The notes beneath the pieces were generated by a model. The model was not told the origin of the DNA. It saw only the letters and a program-made list of their open reading frames with translations, and did not search any database. The position numbers and the translations under genes are program-made. Shown here one piece after another: positions 42,943 through 55,434 of a stretch of DNA of 64,000 nt (positions are counted from its first letter, which is position 1; every line of letters starts with the position of its first letter). Source of the DNA: Blepharisma japonicum (lineage: Eukaryota; Ciliophora; Heterotrichea; Heterotrichida; Blepharismidae); NCBI GenBank assembly GCA_949751835.1, contig CATKHK010000029.1:248001-312000 (forward strand). The letters run 5' to 3'.

Positions 42943-45003
42943 TTAAGCACTTGCTTCAACATTCTTAATTTTTTTCTTAATTTTCCCATTTTTCCATATC
43001 CCTTCATACGAGTTTCCATTCTCAAAGCTCATTTTTCCATTTCCATGCTTTTGCCCATTGAGCCACTCTCCTTCATATTGATCTCTATTCTTATAAAAGA
43101 AAGTTCCATACCCATTAATGATCCCATCTTTAAACTGTCCATGATAAATATCTCCAGTTGCGTATCTCAAAGTTCCTAATCCATTCTTTTTATCATTTGT
43201 CCAATCGCCTTCATATTTATCTCCATTAATAAAAGATTGGCTTCCATATAGTTTCATCCCATTTTGCCATTTTCCTTCAAAAACTTCTCCATTGTTATAA
43301 GTAAGTTTTCCTTCTCCATCAAACCTATTTTTCTTTAAATATCCTTCATAAACTCCCAATCCAATATCTTTGTAGATGCCTTTCCCTTCCATATAGCCAT
43401 TTGCCCATTCTCCTTGATAAACGTTTCCATTTAAATAGCGATATACTCCTGAGCCATGCTTCAAGCCATCACCCCAATCACCTTGATATACATCTTTGCT
43501 TGCATATGTATAAATTCCATTAGAGCCATGAAATTGGCCGCCTTTTACAGGTCCTTGATACAGGTCTCCAATCCTTATGTTGACTGTACAAAATCCATTT
43601 GGAAGATCTTCAAACCAATCTCCTTCATACCTCGCCCAATCTCCTTTTCTATAAATCATAGATCCTTTTCCATGTCTTTTGCCTTTTTTAAATGCTCCTT
43701 CAAATTTATCACCATTTTCGTAATACAACACACCAGCTCCTTTATAGAGCTGCTTTTTGAAATTTCCTTCATAGACAAGCCTGTATTTCTTTTTAATTTC
43801 ACTGAAAATACAGAACCTCCCAGGCCCAGTCATCTCTCCATTAATCCAGGTAGCATCATATCTTCTTCCATCAGCGTAAACTAGAGTTCCTTTGCCATCT
43901 CTAGCATCTTCTGTGAAATTTCCAGTATATGTGCCATATTCATGCTGAAAAGTTCCTTGCCCATTTTTCATATCATTTTTTCACTCTCCTTCATAAATTT
44001 CTCCTGAAGCGAGAGTTAGCTTTCCTTTACCATTTCGTTTTCCATTATCCCAAAAACCTTCATATTTATCTCCGTTTTCATAAATTTTGGTGCCTTCTCC
44101 TTGGAAAATATCATCCACAAAATCTCCAAAATATTTATCACCATTTGGGCAAGTTAAAACCCCCTTTCCATTTTTCTTGTCATTCTGGAATTCTCCTTCA
44201 TAATGATCCCCATTATTCGAAGTCAGCACTCCCCACCCATTTCTTACATCATTTTTATATTCTCCGTCATAAATTTCTCCACCTACTGATGTAAATCTTC
44301 CTTTTCCGTTTCGTTCATCATCGATATATTCTCCTTCAAATGTATCTCCATTTTTCATGATTAATTTCCCATGTCCATTTCTCTTATGATCCCTTCAGTT
44401 TCCATAATAAACAGCGTTTTCTGATAGCGCTGGATAAATATATTGGCAAGTTCCGCATAAAGGAGTATTAGTTCTGCTATAAAACTCACTTAGCTTGCTA
44501 CATAGATCTTCAAGTTGATTTAAGTCCACCATTGGCAGCACAGGTTTTATGAAGCATCTTTCATAGTCCATCTCGAAAGCTTTCATTTCTTCCAAAGTTC
44601 TCTGATAATCATATTGAATTAGAGCGTCTAACCCACAATAAGCATAAGTTGTTGAGCATTTTTCAATTCGGTTCACTTTGCTTATAAGCTCATTGTAATG
44701 ACAATTTAATTTTCCTAATAGTTTCATAGAAAGCTCAAGGGTTGTTGTTATTTCTAGCAAGCTCTTTATAAGCTCTGTTTCTAATGATTTTTGAAAGATG
44801 CTTAAGCGGTTTTTCATGCCTATAATAATTTGCAGGAGATTTTTTTTGTCAGATTGGTCCACGACCACAAAGAAAGGAAGAAGCTTGTGTGGCTCATCAC
44901 GAAATTTGTGCTCATGAGTTTTGCAAGAGTAGCATCCCCTGGCACATAAACAGTATAAGTCAGCTTCATTTTCACAGTTAAGCGCACAGCATTTTGGGTT
45001 CAT
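42943..45003 (-). CDS. B-box / coiled-coil / MORN-array protein, paralogue 1
   Basis: 686 aa; two or more TGA Trp. The N-terminus has a B-box-type zinc finger (C-x4-C-x7-C-x-C-x3-C-x2-C-x2-H-x-H; CALNCENEADLYCLC), then a helical coiled-coil region (about 45-180) with conserved Cys, and from about residue 200 roughly twenty MORN repeats to the end. TRIM-like B-box and coiled coil without RING, joined to a MORN array, is not a standard animal architecture. MORN arrays form rigid beta rods and bind membrane or partner proteins; the B-box and coil should oligomerise. Probably a cortical or ciliary scaffold (inference). Confidence 0.87.
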
Positions 45004-45187
45004 GATTTATATTGGTGAAAGTTAATACATTTTTAAAGGTTTGTAGATTTGTTTTATAACATTTATTATAATAATGTAATTTAAAGGCAAAAATTGTAGA
45101 GGTTTAAACAGAGAATCTTAATATGCTTATTTATGAGGCTTAAAAATTCGCTCGAAAACTTGAAAATAAAATTCTAATAATTAAAAA

Positions 45188-45847
45188 ATGTCATATTTAG
45201 AAGATTTTGTGAATAACATAAACTTCTTTCCAGCTGAAATTATAAGGTCTTTAGAGCTCATAAGAGAATTAGACGATAAAGCTCAAACCACTATGGACGA
45301 AGTTCACAACTGTACATCAGGCTACTTCTCAAACTTCAAAAAAGAAGGCAACTCCCCAATCGAAAACACTGATCTTCTTCAAAAAATTCGCTCAAAACAC
45401 CAAGAATCCCTTAATCTATCAGAAGAAAAAATCTGCATCAGTAAGCAAATGCTAGATATGCTAGAAAACCAAATCCAGAAGATAAATATTGAGCTAAACT
45501 CCTTTAAAAAAGACTTAAAAGCTGATGTGAATGGCGGTGGAGAAGGAAGAGAAGATTCTTATAAGCGAAGGAAACTCGAAAAAGGAGCCTCGCTTACTAC
45601 AAGCATTTATGATGAAGAATTAGCCCAGTTAGACTTTGAAAGCACTTATGATGCGGTAATGGGATCTGAAATGAGAGAGCCTGATAAGAAATATTGCTAC
45701 TGTCAAAAGGACTCTCCTGAAGAAATGATTGGATGTGATAACCCTGGGTGCAAAAGAGAATGGTTCCACTTTTCGTGCGTAGGGCTTAGCTCAAAGCCTA
45801 CTGGCACTTGGTATTGTCCTGACTGTTTAAAAGAAGAACAAAATTAA
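45188..45847 (+). CDS. ING-family PHD-finger chromatin protein
   Basis: 219 aa, all Trp codons TGG. The N-terminal helical ING domain (YLEDFVNNINFFPAEIIRSL, then RELDDKAQTTMDEV) is followed by a Lys-rich linker and a C-terminal PHD finger from about 170: CYCQKDSPEEMIGCDNPGC, WFHFSCVGLSS and WYCPDCL. ING PHD fingers read H3K4me3, and the ING domain recruits HAT or HDAC complexes. It lies on the plus strand between two B-box/MORN paralogues, so it is probably an insertion into, or a remnant boundary of, the tandem array. Confidence 0.93.
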   Translation: MSYLEDFVNNINFFPAEIIRSLELIRELDDKAQTTMDEVHNCTSGYFSNFKKEGNSPIENTDLLQKIRSKHQESLNLSEEKICISKQMLDMLENQIQKINIELNSFKKDLKADVNGGGEGREDSYKRRKLEKGASLTTSIYDEELAQLDFESTYDAVMGSEMREPDKKYCYCQKDSPEEMIGCDNPGCKREWFHFSCVGLSSKPTGTWYCPDCLKEEQN

Positions 45848-45865
45848 TCAGTTTTAAAGGCAACA

Positions 45866-47845
45866 TTATAATAAATTAGAGAATGGATTGAAGCATGATA
45901 AGATGTCATTAGATTCTTTTTTGTTATAACGCCATTTGCCTTCGTAGCCTGAACCTGATACGTAAGTGATTTTTCCATCCCCATGCTTTTGACCATCTTT
46001 TCATTGTCCCTTATAGACTGAGCCATTTAAATAGTGATAAGTCCCTTCTCCATCAAATAAGTCATTTTTAAATTCTCCTTCGTAATATTCGCCATTTAGC
46101 TGCTTAAAAGCACCACGACCATGCTTTTTGTTATTAAGCAACTCTCCATTATATGAATCCCCATTCGTATAAATAATTTCACCTTTTATCAAATTGCCAA
46201 AGTTTCACTCTCCAATTATAACCTCATTTGTTAGATCGAAAATCATTTTTCCTTTACCATGGAATTTATCATATTTGAATGCTCCAATATATGTCCCAAC
46301 TGATTTTTCCATAAAAACTCCATCTCCAGATCTCTGGCCAAATTCTCAGTTACCATCATATGTGCTTCCATCAGCATAAGTTAGAACTCCTTTTCCATGC
46401 TTTTTGCCCTCATGCCAACTTCCATTATAAACATCACCATTTGAATAAGTGTAGATTCCTTCTCCATGAACTTCTCCATTTTTAAAATCCCCTACATATT
46501 TTTTCCCCTTTATAGTAAGAGTGCCTTTTCCATTGGGCTGATCATTTTGTCATTCCCCTACATAAGTTTTATCAGTTAACTTGTCTATGAATTTTCCGGT
46601 TCCAAATTTTTGACCTTCCTTTCATCCACCTTCATATATGTCTCCATTTTCATAGAAATAGCTGCCTTCTCCATCAAACTTTCCATTTTTAAAGCCGCCT
46701 TGATAGCAGAGAATATAATTTTCTTTATAATATTTGCCAGGACCGTTTAATTGGTCTTGAATTCATTCTCCTTCATATTTATAGCCATTTTTTAGAGTAT
46801 GAATGCCTGGTCCTTCTTTCATACTATCTTTAAAGTTTCCTACAAATACTCCATCATTATACTGATATATTCCAGTCCCATTTTGTAAATTATCTTTTCA
46901 TTCTCCATCATAAAATTCTCCAGATCCAAGCCACATCTTTCCTTTTCCATTTCTTTTCCCATAATGCCAGCCTCCTTCATATCTATCATTATTAGCATTT
47001 TTCCATTTACCATACCCATGATATGTATTTTCCTTAAAATATCCGCAATATTCTTCTCCATTAGCTAAAATAAGCTCTCCTTTTCCTTCAATTTTATCAT
47101 TTTTAAATTCTCCTTTATAAGTATACCCATTTGTAGATGATAAAATTCCATAGCCATGCTTCATATCATTTTTAAAATCTCCTTCATATGAAATCCCAAA
47201 TTTTGAGGTTAGCTTTCCCTTTCCATGCTTTTGATGTGACTGCCAGGTTCCTTCATAATATTCTCCGCCAGGACATATAAAACTGCGAGTTCCATTTAAT
47301 GGGTAGCCTGACCTGTCAAAAAAGTTATAAACTTGCCTGCAAAGGTCATCAAAGGCTTGGCTGTCAAAATTCGGCAAATATTCAGGAATTTTACAACATG
47401 CTTCAAAATTTATCTCAAGAATTTTCATTTTTTCTATTGCAGCATCATAATTTGTCCTTAATGCTATATCTAAGTCACACATATCGTATAAAGTTGGAAG
47501 TTTTTCGATTCGATTGATTTCAGAAATAAGCGAATTATATAAATAATCTAGTTTTTTAGAGCTGTTCATAACTGTTTCAAGAATTATGTTCGCTTCTTGT
47601 ATAGATTTTAATATTTCATACTCAACTTTCTTGTGCCATGTGTTGAGTCTACACTTTATTTGAAGGACTGCCTTAATGAGATTATGTCTATCAGACTTAT
47701 CAATTTCAGCTATAAATGGGATTCATTGATGCTTTTGGTTAGAACTTATAACTTTATGACTAGCACATGAAAAACAATTTTCTGAGCATTTGCAGTAATA
47801 TTCGACCATCTCATCACAGTCTGCGGAAATACATCGTTTTTCCAT
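45866..47845 (-). CDS. B-box / coiled-coil / MORN-array protein, paralogue 2
   Basis: 659 aa from ATG at 47845; at least seven TGA Trp. Domain order is identical to paralogues 1 and 3: a B-box-like Cys/His cluster (MEKRCISADC then CKCSENCFSC), a coiled-coil region with NSLISEINRIEKLPTLY-type sequence, then about eighteen MORN repeats. Its B-box has lost the double H-E-H seen in the other two (ASHKVISSNQKH), so zinc binding is less certain. It ends 18 bp from the ING stop (convergent) and begins 40 bp after paralogue 3's stop. Confidence 0.87.
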
Positions 47846-47885
47846 ATTATTATAAAACCATCATAAATATTGTCAAAAAATAAAA

Positions 47886-49853
47886 TTATTTATTAAAGCT
47901 AAGCCTTTGTAAGAAACCTCCGCCTCCTGACTTTTTATTTTTCTTCCAAAGACCTTCATAAACAGCCCCTGATGCATATGTCATTTTGCCCGTTCCTTCT
48001 TTGAGTCCCATTTTAAGTTCTCCTTCGTAAATATCTCCATTGCGATATTCATATCTTCCAATACCAGTGATATTATCATTTCGAAATTCTCCTTGATAAG
48101 AATCACCTGAGCTAAATATCATAACCCCAACACCATGCTTTTCATTCATTTCCCATAAGCCATCATAAACATCTCCATTCATGTATGTAAACTTCCCTTT
48201 TATTTTGAATCCATCAAGCCAATCTCCTTCATAGCTTTCATTGTTTAGGAATACTATTTTCCCTTTTCCATCGAATTTGTCGTTTTTAAAATATCCTTCA
48301 TAGGTTCCTATTGTTGGACTGAAAAACTTTCCATATCCAAATTTTCTATCATTAACCCATTCTCCCTCATATCAACTTCCATTTGGCAAAGTAATTTTCC
48401 CTCTGCCATTTCGTTTCCCTTCCACCCAATTTCCATAATAGATTTCTTGAGTTGCATAATAATAAGTCCCATCTCCATGAAATAGCCCGTCTTTGAAGTA
48501 TCCTTCATATTTTTCTCTGGAAAGTGATAGAGTTCCTCTTCCAGTCATTTGATCTTCTTCCCAGTTGCCATCATACCATTTATCTCCTGATTTATATTGA
48601 AGTTTCCCCCTCCCATGTCTTTTACCAAATTTTCATAGTCCTTCATACCTGTCTCCATTTTCATACAAGCACACTCCTTTTCCAGAGAACTCTGAGTCTT
48701 TGAATTCTCCTTTATAATACATGCTATTATCCTTTGTATAAACAGTACCACTTCCATTGAGTTTGTCATTTTCCCAATTTCCATCATATTTTTTGCCATT
48801 CATTGCTTTAAGTATGCCTTTTCCACATCGTAATCCATCTCAAAACATTCCTTCATAAACTCCATCTTCGCTTCTTAAAACACCTCTTCCATAATATGTA
48901 TCATATTTAAACTCTCCATGATAAAACTCGCCTGAAGTAAAAGCCATATCTCCATACCCCCATCTTAGGCCATACTTTCATGTTCCTTCATATTTGCTTC
49001 CTTCTTTATCAATCCAAGTGCCTTCTCCATGAAATTGATTATCGCTAAAGCAGCCAGTCAATACTTCTCCAGTGTCTAGCCTTAAAATGCCTTTTCCATC
49101 CATCTTGCTATTTTTAAAGTCTCCTTCATAGCTGCAACCATTGGCAAAATCCATTCGGCCTTTTCCGTCTATTACATCATTTTTGAAATCCCCTTCATAT
49201 TCATCTCCTTCTCTTGTGATTAATTTTCCTATGCCATTTCTTTGGTGGTCAAACCACTCGCCATCATAGACATCACCATTAGGATAAGTATAAGTAGAAA
49301 GCCCACAAAGGGGGGTATTTTCTCTGTCTGAAAACTTTTTGATTTTTTTCATAATTTCAACAAAAGAATTTGTATCAAAAGTTGGCATAGATGGCTTCAT
49401 GAAGCATTTTTCATACTCAAGCTCTAAAACCTTCATTTCTTCGCTCATAGCGCTGTAATCTAACCTCAGAATTGAGTCTAGTTTGCAGTGCGAATAAATT
49501 GTAGGAATGCTTTCAATTCTATAGATCTCTGATATTAAACTGTTGTAAAGAAAATTTAGATCAGTTAAAATCTTCATTGAGGACTCTAGAGTTTCTTCTA
49601 TCTGGGTAATTGCACCAGTGAGCTCAGCTTTTAAGCTTTCTTTAAATAATTCAGCTCGCCTTTTCATCTGAATAACCATATTCATCAAATTCATTTTGTC
49701 CGATTTGTCTAACCTAATGTAAAACGGGGTCAATTTGTGAGGACTGGTTGAAAATTTATGCTCGTGAGAATGGCATGAAAAGCACTTACTAGGGCAAGAA
49801 CAGAAAGCAACAGCGTCATTTTCGCAGTTTAATGCTGTGCACTTTTTATTCAT
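47886..49853 (-). CDS. B-box / coiled-coil / MORN-array protein, paralogue 3
   Basis: 655 aa; several TGA Trp. Starts MNKKCTALNCENDAVAFC, then SHEHKFSTSPHKLTPF, closest to paralogue 1 (MNPKCCALNCENEADLYC). The coiled-coil region contains NSLISEIYRIESIPTIY, also seen in paralogue 2. About eighteen MORN repeats follow from residue 195, ending in a Gly-rich tail (KKSGGGGFLQR). This head-to-tail set probably arose by tandem duplication. Confidence 0.87.
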
Positions 49854-50243
49854 CTAATTATTATTTTGGATTGATATTATGGAATAGAATTAAAATGATT
49901 TATCGATTTTTTAAGGAATTTTCAATTGTAGATTAAATGATAAAGAATTTACTATAATGTAAATGGTATAAAGAATTCTTAATATTACTTATATTTTTTG
50001 GAGGATTTTAATTTCTATAGAAAAGCATTTTTAAGTCTATTCTAGAAATGCAGAATGTTTGCCAATTAAAATTTTTCCAATATTCAAGACTTTGGCGATT
50101 ATAAGTACAAAAATCCAAAATTTTTGCATTCAACCAGAAATTGCATGTATAGCGTGCTAAAAACTATGAAATCATATCAATCGTGTTTTACCAGAACCAT
50201 AAACTTTCTTATTATTTACAATATTGATTATGATTATTACAAA
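49854..50243. other. Divergent AT-rich spacer
   Basis: Promoter region between paralogue 3 and the IQ protein. Two earlier in-frame ATGs (50145, 50166) of the next gene fall here; the predicted peptide looks non-coding. Confidence 0.45.
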
Positions 50244-52703
50244 ATGTCAAAAGTGAGTAATAGCCCGGATAAAATAGCTCAAGCACTACGGTTGCCAATT
50301 CATAATAAAAGGCCAACCACAGCAAATTCTTCATCCACAGAAAAAAAATTAGGAAGCCATTCATCTCACCAAAATTTTCCTCAAGTGAAAATGTTTAGAA
50401 CAACTGGATTTGAAACTCAGAATTTAGACAAAACTCAAAAGCCTATATGAATTGAAAAACCTGAGTCAATTAAATCTCGGAAAGATATAAACGCATTCCA
50501 ATTTGAGAACTCTAAGAAGAATCCTAATATTATAAATTATAATACAAGAAGCTCGAAGCCTCCATCTCCAGCTCCAGAAATTTCAAAAAAACTAAAAGAA
50601 AATCGCTCTAAAACTATAGGAACTCTACATGCAGCAATTAAAAGGTCTAATAATATGCCTAAAAAGAGATTTACAATGGGAAATTTTGAATCTTATAAGC
50701 CCATGGTTCCAAAAAGCGAAGCAACGACACCTTCTTATCTTACTCTGAATCTTTTACAGAGCCATCATGAAGAAGTAGAGCATGACCAGGATTTACACAA
50801 TTTACAAAATTGAGGGATGCTTGAAGTAGAATCTCCGAAGCCAATTAATATAAATCCTATAACAAGGGGAACCATAAGAGTTAGGGGGTCTTGTCGAAAA
50901 GCTGGCGGGCTTGCAAGAGAAAAAAACTTCTCAACCCCAAGCTTAGTCATGAGTGAAACCCAAAAACCTCTTCCAGGCACAATTGTTAAAAATACATGAT
51001 TTAGTTCAAAAAATACAACAGACAGAGATAAACAAATTCCTGTAAAGGCATCATCAGAACTTGACAAAGATGAAATAATTAAAACTCTGCAAAATAAAAT
51101 CAAAGAATTACAAAAGAATGAAAAGACTCATGAAGAGTTTGCTTTTAAAACAGTTGAAAAAGAAAAAATTATACCACAATCTGAAGAGATTAGCAGCTCA
51201 TCTTCAAATGAAATTGTTAATATCACTAACTCAAGGTCTGAGCAAAAAATATTTGAAGAGCAAAAAGATAAATATGAAATTAATGCTGATAATATGACAG
51301 GATTAGACAATATAAGTAAAATTTGCCGTCAACCTACAACTTCAGATAAAAAAGAAGAATCAAAGACTTTAATGGAACTTCGCTCGCAAATGATTACAAA
51401 TGAGTCACTTAAAGAAAGCTATGAAACCAAAGTTGTCGTATACTTTTATGACAATTTTAGTAAAACTTCATATAAGGGTGTTTTCAACCCTAATGAAGTC
51501 TGTGATAATTTAAATTTGTGGGAATTTGCTGAAATAACTGACTTAGGAAGAGAATTTGTTAAATATGTGGAGGTTAATGGAAAAGTATGCGAGTTAACAC
51601 CAATATATGATTTTGAACTAGAAAATGAATATTTAGTGGAGATTAACGAGTTAAATGATATGAATGATTTCATTTTCATCTCAGCTGATAATAAGAATGA
51701 CAATAGCTGTGCTTGTTTGCTTGTTTCCAAGAAAAGTCTTGTTGAAGTAATGAACATTAATTTAAATCAGCTTTACAAAAATCTCAAAGATGTCAGTAAT
51801 TTTTTGAGTATAAACTCTAATAAAATTTATTTAGAAAATGCTAGAGAAACTAAGAAAAAATCTGAAAATAGCAAACTTGATAGAAATGTAAAAATAATCC
51901 AAAGGGTATTTAGAATGTATATATCCAAAAGTTTTGTGAAATCAATGCTGCAAAAAAAAGACAAGAAAAATACAGAATTAATATTTGAAAAAGAAAAAAT
52001 GATTAATGGAAAATTCTATCAAATTTATTTGTGAAAGACATCAAATGGAATTAAAATAGAAATAAAGGGACCTGGAAATAAGCAACCGATTATACGATAT
52101 TTTAAAAATAGAGATTTATTAGAAATTTATGGTAAATTTACTCCAAGAATGCTATATGAAGAAATTGATGTTCTCCACAACGAGATTATCCTAAATAAAA
52201 ATAGCTCTCTTTCCCAATCTTCGAGCCTCTTAACTAGCCGATCTCATTCTCTTGAAAGGAGTGAAGAAGAAGAAAAAATTAAGAAGCTGCCACAAGACTC
52301 ATTTAAATCTCAGCCAAAGCAGTCTTCTATAAATGCATCAAAGAACTCTCTACTGAGCTTGGCCAAAAAACCTCCATCTAATATTTCTTCAGAAAAAGCT
52401 TCAAGAGCCAGTAGCGCTGACAGTTCTATCAACAATGAATCTCATATTTTGCTTGCTAAAACTGAAGCAGTTATCAGCTCTTTCAATATGAATGTCTTTT
52501 TCTATAAAAATCCAGAAGGGATTTTAATTATGGCTAAAGATTACATTAATAAAACCAAACTTCCTTTGCAGCTTGAAGTAGATTTGCCTTTAAATATTCC
52601 AAAAAAGTATATGGAAAAAATAATTGAAGATGTGCTATCAAGAATTTCAATAGAAAAGTCTGATGGGATGTTCAAACTTAAATTAAGTGACAAATTAAAG
52701 TAA
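50244..52703 (+). CDS. IQ-motif protein of unknown function
   Basis: 819 aa from ATG at 50244; TGA at 50448, 50815, 50998 and 52032 are Trp. The N-terminal 350 residues are basic, Ser/Thr/Asn-rich and likely disordered. A folded region at about 390-540 (KVVVYFYDNFSKTSYKG) is followed by an IQ motif at about 552 (VKIIQRVFRMYISKSF), then a second domain with the same opening logic (GKFYQIYLW, IIRYFKNRDLLEIYG). A Ser-rich linker leads to a C-terminal domain of about 90 residues (KTEAVISSFNMNVFF). No enzyme motif. A Ca2+/calmodulin- or centrin-linked structural role is plausible. Upstream Mets at 50145 and 50166 are alternative starts. Confidence 0.72.
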
Positions 52704-52832
52704 TTGTAAATATTCAAAATTAGCTAGGAATAAGATGGATTTAATTAAGATAATTAAATTCAACTTAAATCTGTTAAATTAGTATTCTTGCTTGAAGCAA
52801 GAATAATTATTTTAATTTCGGTAACAAGAGAT

Positions 52833-53627
52833 TTAGCAGCAACTCCAGTACTCATTTTCACACCAATTAAAAGGATAAACTGGCCTGGGTCTTGGAGGAG
52901 TTCATTCTTTAAGCTCTCTGTCAAATATTGCAGATTTCCAATTTTTAATAAATCCTTCATCAAATGGATTGAAATTTTGTGGATAAGGCTTCAGATAGTC
53001 AATTTTATACTTTCTCATTACTTCCCAAGTTGTGAGTCCTTGCGAAATCAGGCGAATGTGAAATAATCCTAACCCAGTCACTAACATTCCAAATCCAGCA
53101 CATAGAAAAAATGACAACAAATACAGCCAAAATCCCCATGTATTGTCTGAAATTCCACTTAAACAATTATAAGCAGCCCATAAAAAGCAGACACTTTCTA
53201 CTATAAGATAAAAGACAAACCTAAAATGGTTCATTTCACCTACGCATGCGCCAATCCAAAAGCAATGATGGTCAAATTTTGCAATGCATTCTTCACATTT
53301 ATAGCAATGCCTAGTCCTATAAGGCTTCATTATTTTGCAGTCCTCACAGTAATTTTGTGGAGGAGGTTGCCAGTCTTCTTCACTTAAAAGTTCTATTTCT
53401 TGCTTCATTGGAGTTGATCTGACAAGCCCAGGTTTTAATCCACTTATGAAATATAAAAAGGTTGCTGCGATTTTCAAGACACTAAAAAATATGCATGAAA
53501 ATTCAAAATTACCACATGAAGTACCCAAATCGCTTGGAAATTTTCAAAAAATAAAAATAACTGCCATGTGTAGGACTACATAAAAAGATTTTGCGGATAT
53601 TGATGCGTAATATGCATCGGCCCTCAT
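52833..53627 (-). CDS. DHHC-type protein S-acyltransferase
   Basis: 264 aa from ATG at 53627; TGA at 53544 and 52902 are Trp. Four TM segments (about 17-32, 36-56, and two between 138 and 195) flank the cysteine-rich domain: YCEDCKIMKPYRTRHCYKC, then CIAKFDHHCFWIGACVG, with the catalytic DHHC Cys at about 122. The TTxE-type motif appears as TTWE. The enzyme transfers palmitate to cytosol-facing cysteines. The C-terminus is extended 23 residues past the TGA (TPPRPRPVYPFNW to YWSCC). The start is divergent from the next gene with 29 bp between ATGs. Confidence 0.92.
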
Positions 53628-53656
53628 TTTTTGTTAATTAATTAATTATAATCATA

Positions 53657-53911
53657 ATGAGTCTGGTAGGTGAGGATAGTCCATGCACTCCATTTTCAGA
53701 TGGAATCAAGACATATGGGTCAATTTTGACTCCTTTCGCAAAATATGTTGCACAATCTGAAGTTCCTGAGGAGCCGGAAACAGGGGAAATTACTTATAAT
53801 AGCGCTGACCTGGAAAGTATCCTTTCCAGTCGCGTGAGAAAGCATTCAAATTTCCCACATGAACCAAAAGATTACCATACAAATTGATCTTGCAAATGCT
53901 ATATATTTTAA
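53657..53911 (+). CDS. Tiny 84-residue protein with C-terminal CaaX-type motif
   Basis: 84 aa, soluble, acidic middle (EVPEEPETGEIT), no TM. TGA at 53885 is Trp, so the protein continues for SCKCYIF and TAA. The end CYIF fits a CaaX prenylation box (Phe at X favours geranylgeranyl), and CKC just before supplies Cys for palmitoylation. If TGA were a stop the lipid motif would vanish. Function unknown. Sharing a 29-bp divergent spacer with a DHHC acyltransferase is suggestive of linked regulation or substrate (inference). Confidence 0.6.
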
Positions 53912-53958
53912 AGAGCTTATGCTCAAGATCGGTTTTATTATTTAAATAAAAAGAAATT

Positions 53959-55434
53959 TTATACAAGATACTTATCTTCTTCTGAAAATATTTTCCTTAG
54001 CTTTGTATAGTTTTTTGGCTCTGTCGACATCCTAAGTCCAATTTGTATTGCTTTTTTAATTTCTCTGTTACTTCTTGAGGTCAATCGATTTTGAGGTTGT
54101 GGGACGTTGGCTTTTTCCAATTTTTTGGGATCCGTTATATTACCATAAATATTTGAAAAATTCCGGAAAAATTGCGGCGAATTTATCTCTCTCATTGTTT
54201 GACTTGAACTTTCAGAGGTTAATATTGGCCTTAAGTTTATATCTGAAAGAGAATTCGTACCAAACCGCTGCGGTTTCCCCTTTTTCAAATAATTCATAAT
54301 TTTGCTTATGTTTTTTAATTTATTTTCAGGAACAGCATGGTCATTTGCATCTTCTATATATGCTCAGCTGTCATACATTGCCTGCAAAATTTCTTTTGAT
54401 GTCTTATTCATATTGATTATTTCGAAATCAGGGCTAAATTGATGCCTTCTTAGCGTTTCAGCTGTAGTTGTTTGGACATTTAGTATTTCAGGAAGGGAAT
54501 GGAGGCTGAGGATTGAGTCCAAAAGCTTTGATTTTTGCATTTGATGATTCTCATGAAAAGCAATTTCTTCAAGAAATTCACTTATATTGAGTCTAAGTCT
54601 TCCCAGCAACTGGAACAGTGAATTCGTAGATTTCAAATTGAGAGATTTTCTGTCAATTTGTCTAGCTAGGGTTTTATAAGTTGCAAATGCACCTTTGAAA
54701 GAATCAATTGCGTCTAGATATAGGTTTATATTATTTTGAAAAACTGCTGGTTCAGAATTCACGTCTTGGAAATCAGGGAGGTATGGATATGGCTTGATTT
54801 GGCATTCTTCAAAACAATCTGCATATTCTATATAAAATGTACCAAATAATATAATTCTTGTAATTTCTTTCAAAAGCCCTAGAGTTTCTTCTAATTTTGC
54901 ATTGAAAATTTGCTGATTTTCTACTCTGACGGTTTTGAATAATTTGTGTTTAGATTTTTCTATTAACTTTGACTTTAAATTCTTAAGCTTTTCATAAAGA
55001 AGTTTCAGTTCATCTTCAATTATATGTATTTGGAAGTAAGGGTGCTGGATCAATCTTTTCCCATACTTTTGATAAGGCAGACCTTGTAATAAATTCAGTT
55101 TGTTTTGCATTTTTACTTTGAAAACCCTTACTCTTTTGCCTACTTTTTTAGCAGGTGACCCAGTTCGAGATATACGTTCAGTTGAACTTTGTGCTAAAGT
55201 GTTTGATAATTGAGTATTTGTTGTCATCAAAAGATTGGTTGGGCTTGTAGACTTGTCGGTTGTGGTAATAAATAAATTTGGTTTTTTTCGGAAAGTCAGT
55301 ATAATCGGGTCTCTGAATCCGCTTGAATGGATTTTTTTTATTATGTATTCTTCAGTGACTGACTCTGGGATTGGAGAAATAATGAATTGAGGAGAAGATT
55401 TTGAGTTTGGGTTTTCAGAAGGTTTCGACTTCAT
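53959..55434 (-). CDS. Basic helical protein of unknown function
   Basis: 491 aa from ATG at 55434; one TGA (54364) read as Trp joins two long frames. The N-terminal 100 residues are Ser/Thr/Pro-rich. A helical core follows at about 105-360 (KMQNKLNLLQGLPYQKYG, LLYEKLKNLKSKLIEKSK), then a basic C-terminal tail with PQPQNRLTSRSNREIKKAI. No TM or catalytic motif; family not recognised. It ends convergent with the small CaaX-type gene (47 bp). Confidence 0.72.

Noticed and set aside
42829-43179. Plus-strand frame opposite the first MORN gene
   Set aside because: It is the reverse-complement shadow of MORN repeats; the repeats keep several frames open on both strands.
46840-47061. Short Met/Glu-rich frames inside the MORN genes (also at 48308-48508 and 48545-48799)
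   Set aside because: They are alternate-frame readings of MORN DNA; the true frame is continuous when TGA is Trp.
50124-50243. N-terminal extension of the IQ protein
   Set aside because: Upstream Mets at 50145 and 50166 exist, but the peptide is hydrophobic and Tyr-rich and unlike the following disordered region; ATG at 50244 fits better.
53959-54297. Separate 112-residue gene
   Set aside because: It is in frame with the longer upstream frame across TGA 54364, so it is the C-terminus of the 491-residue protein.
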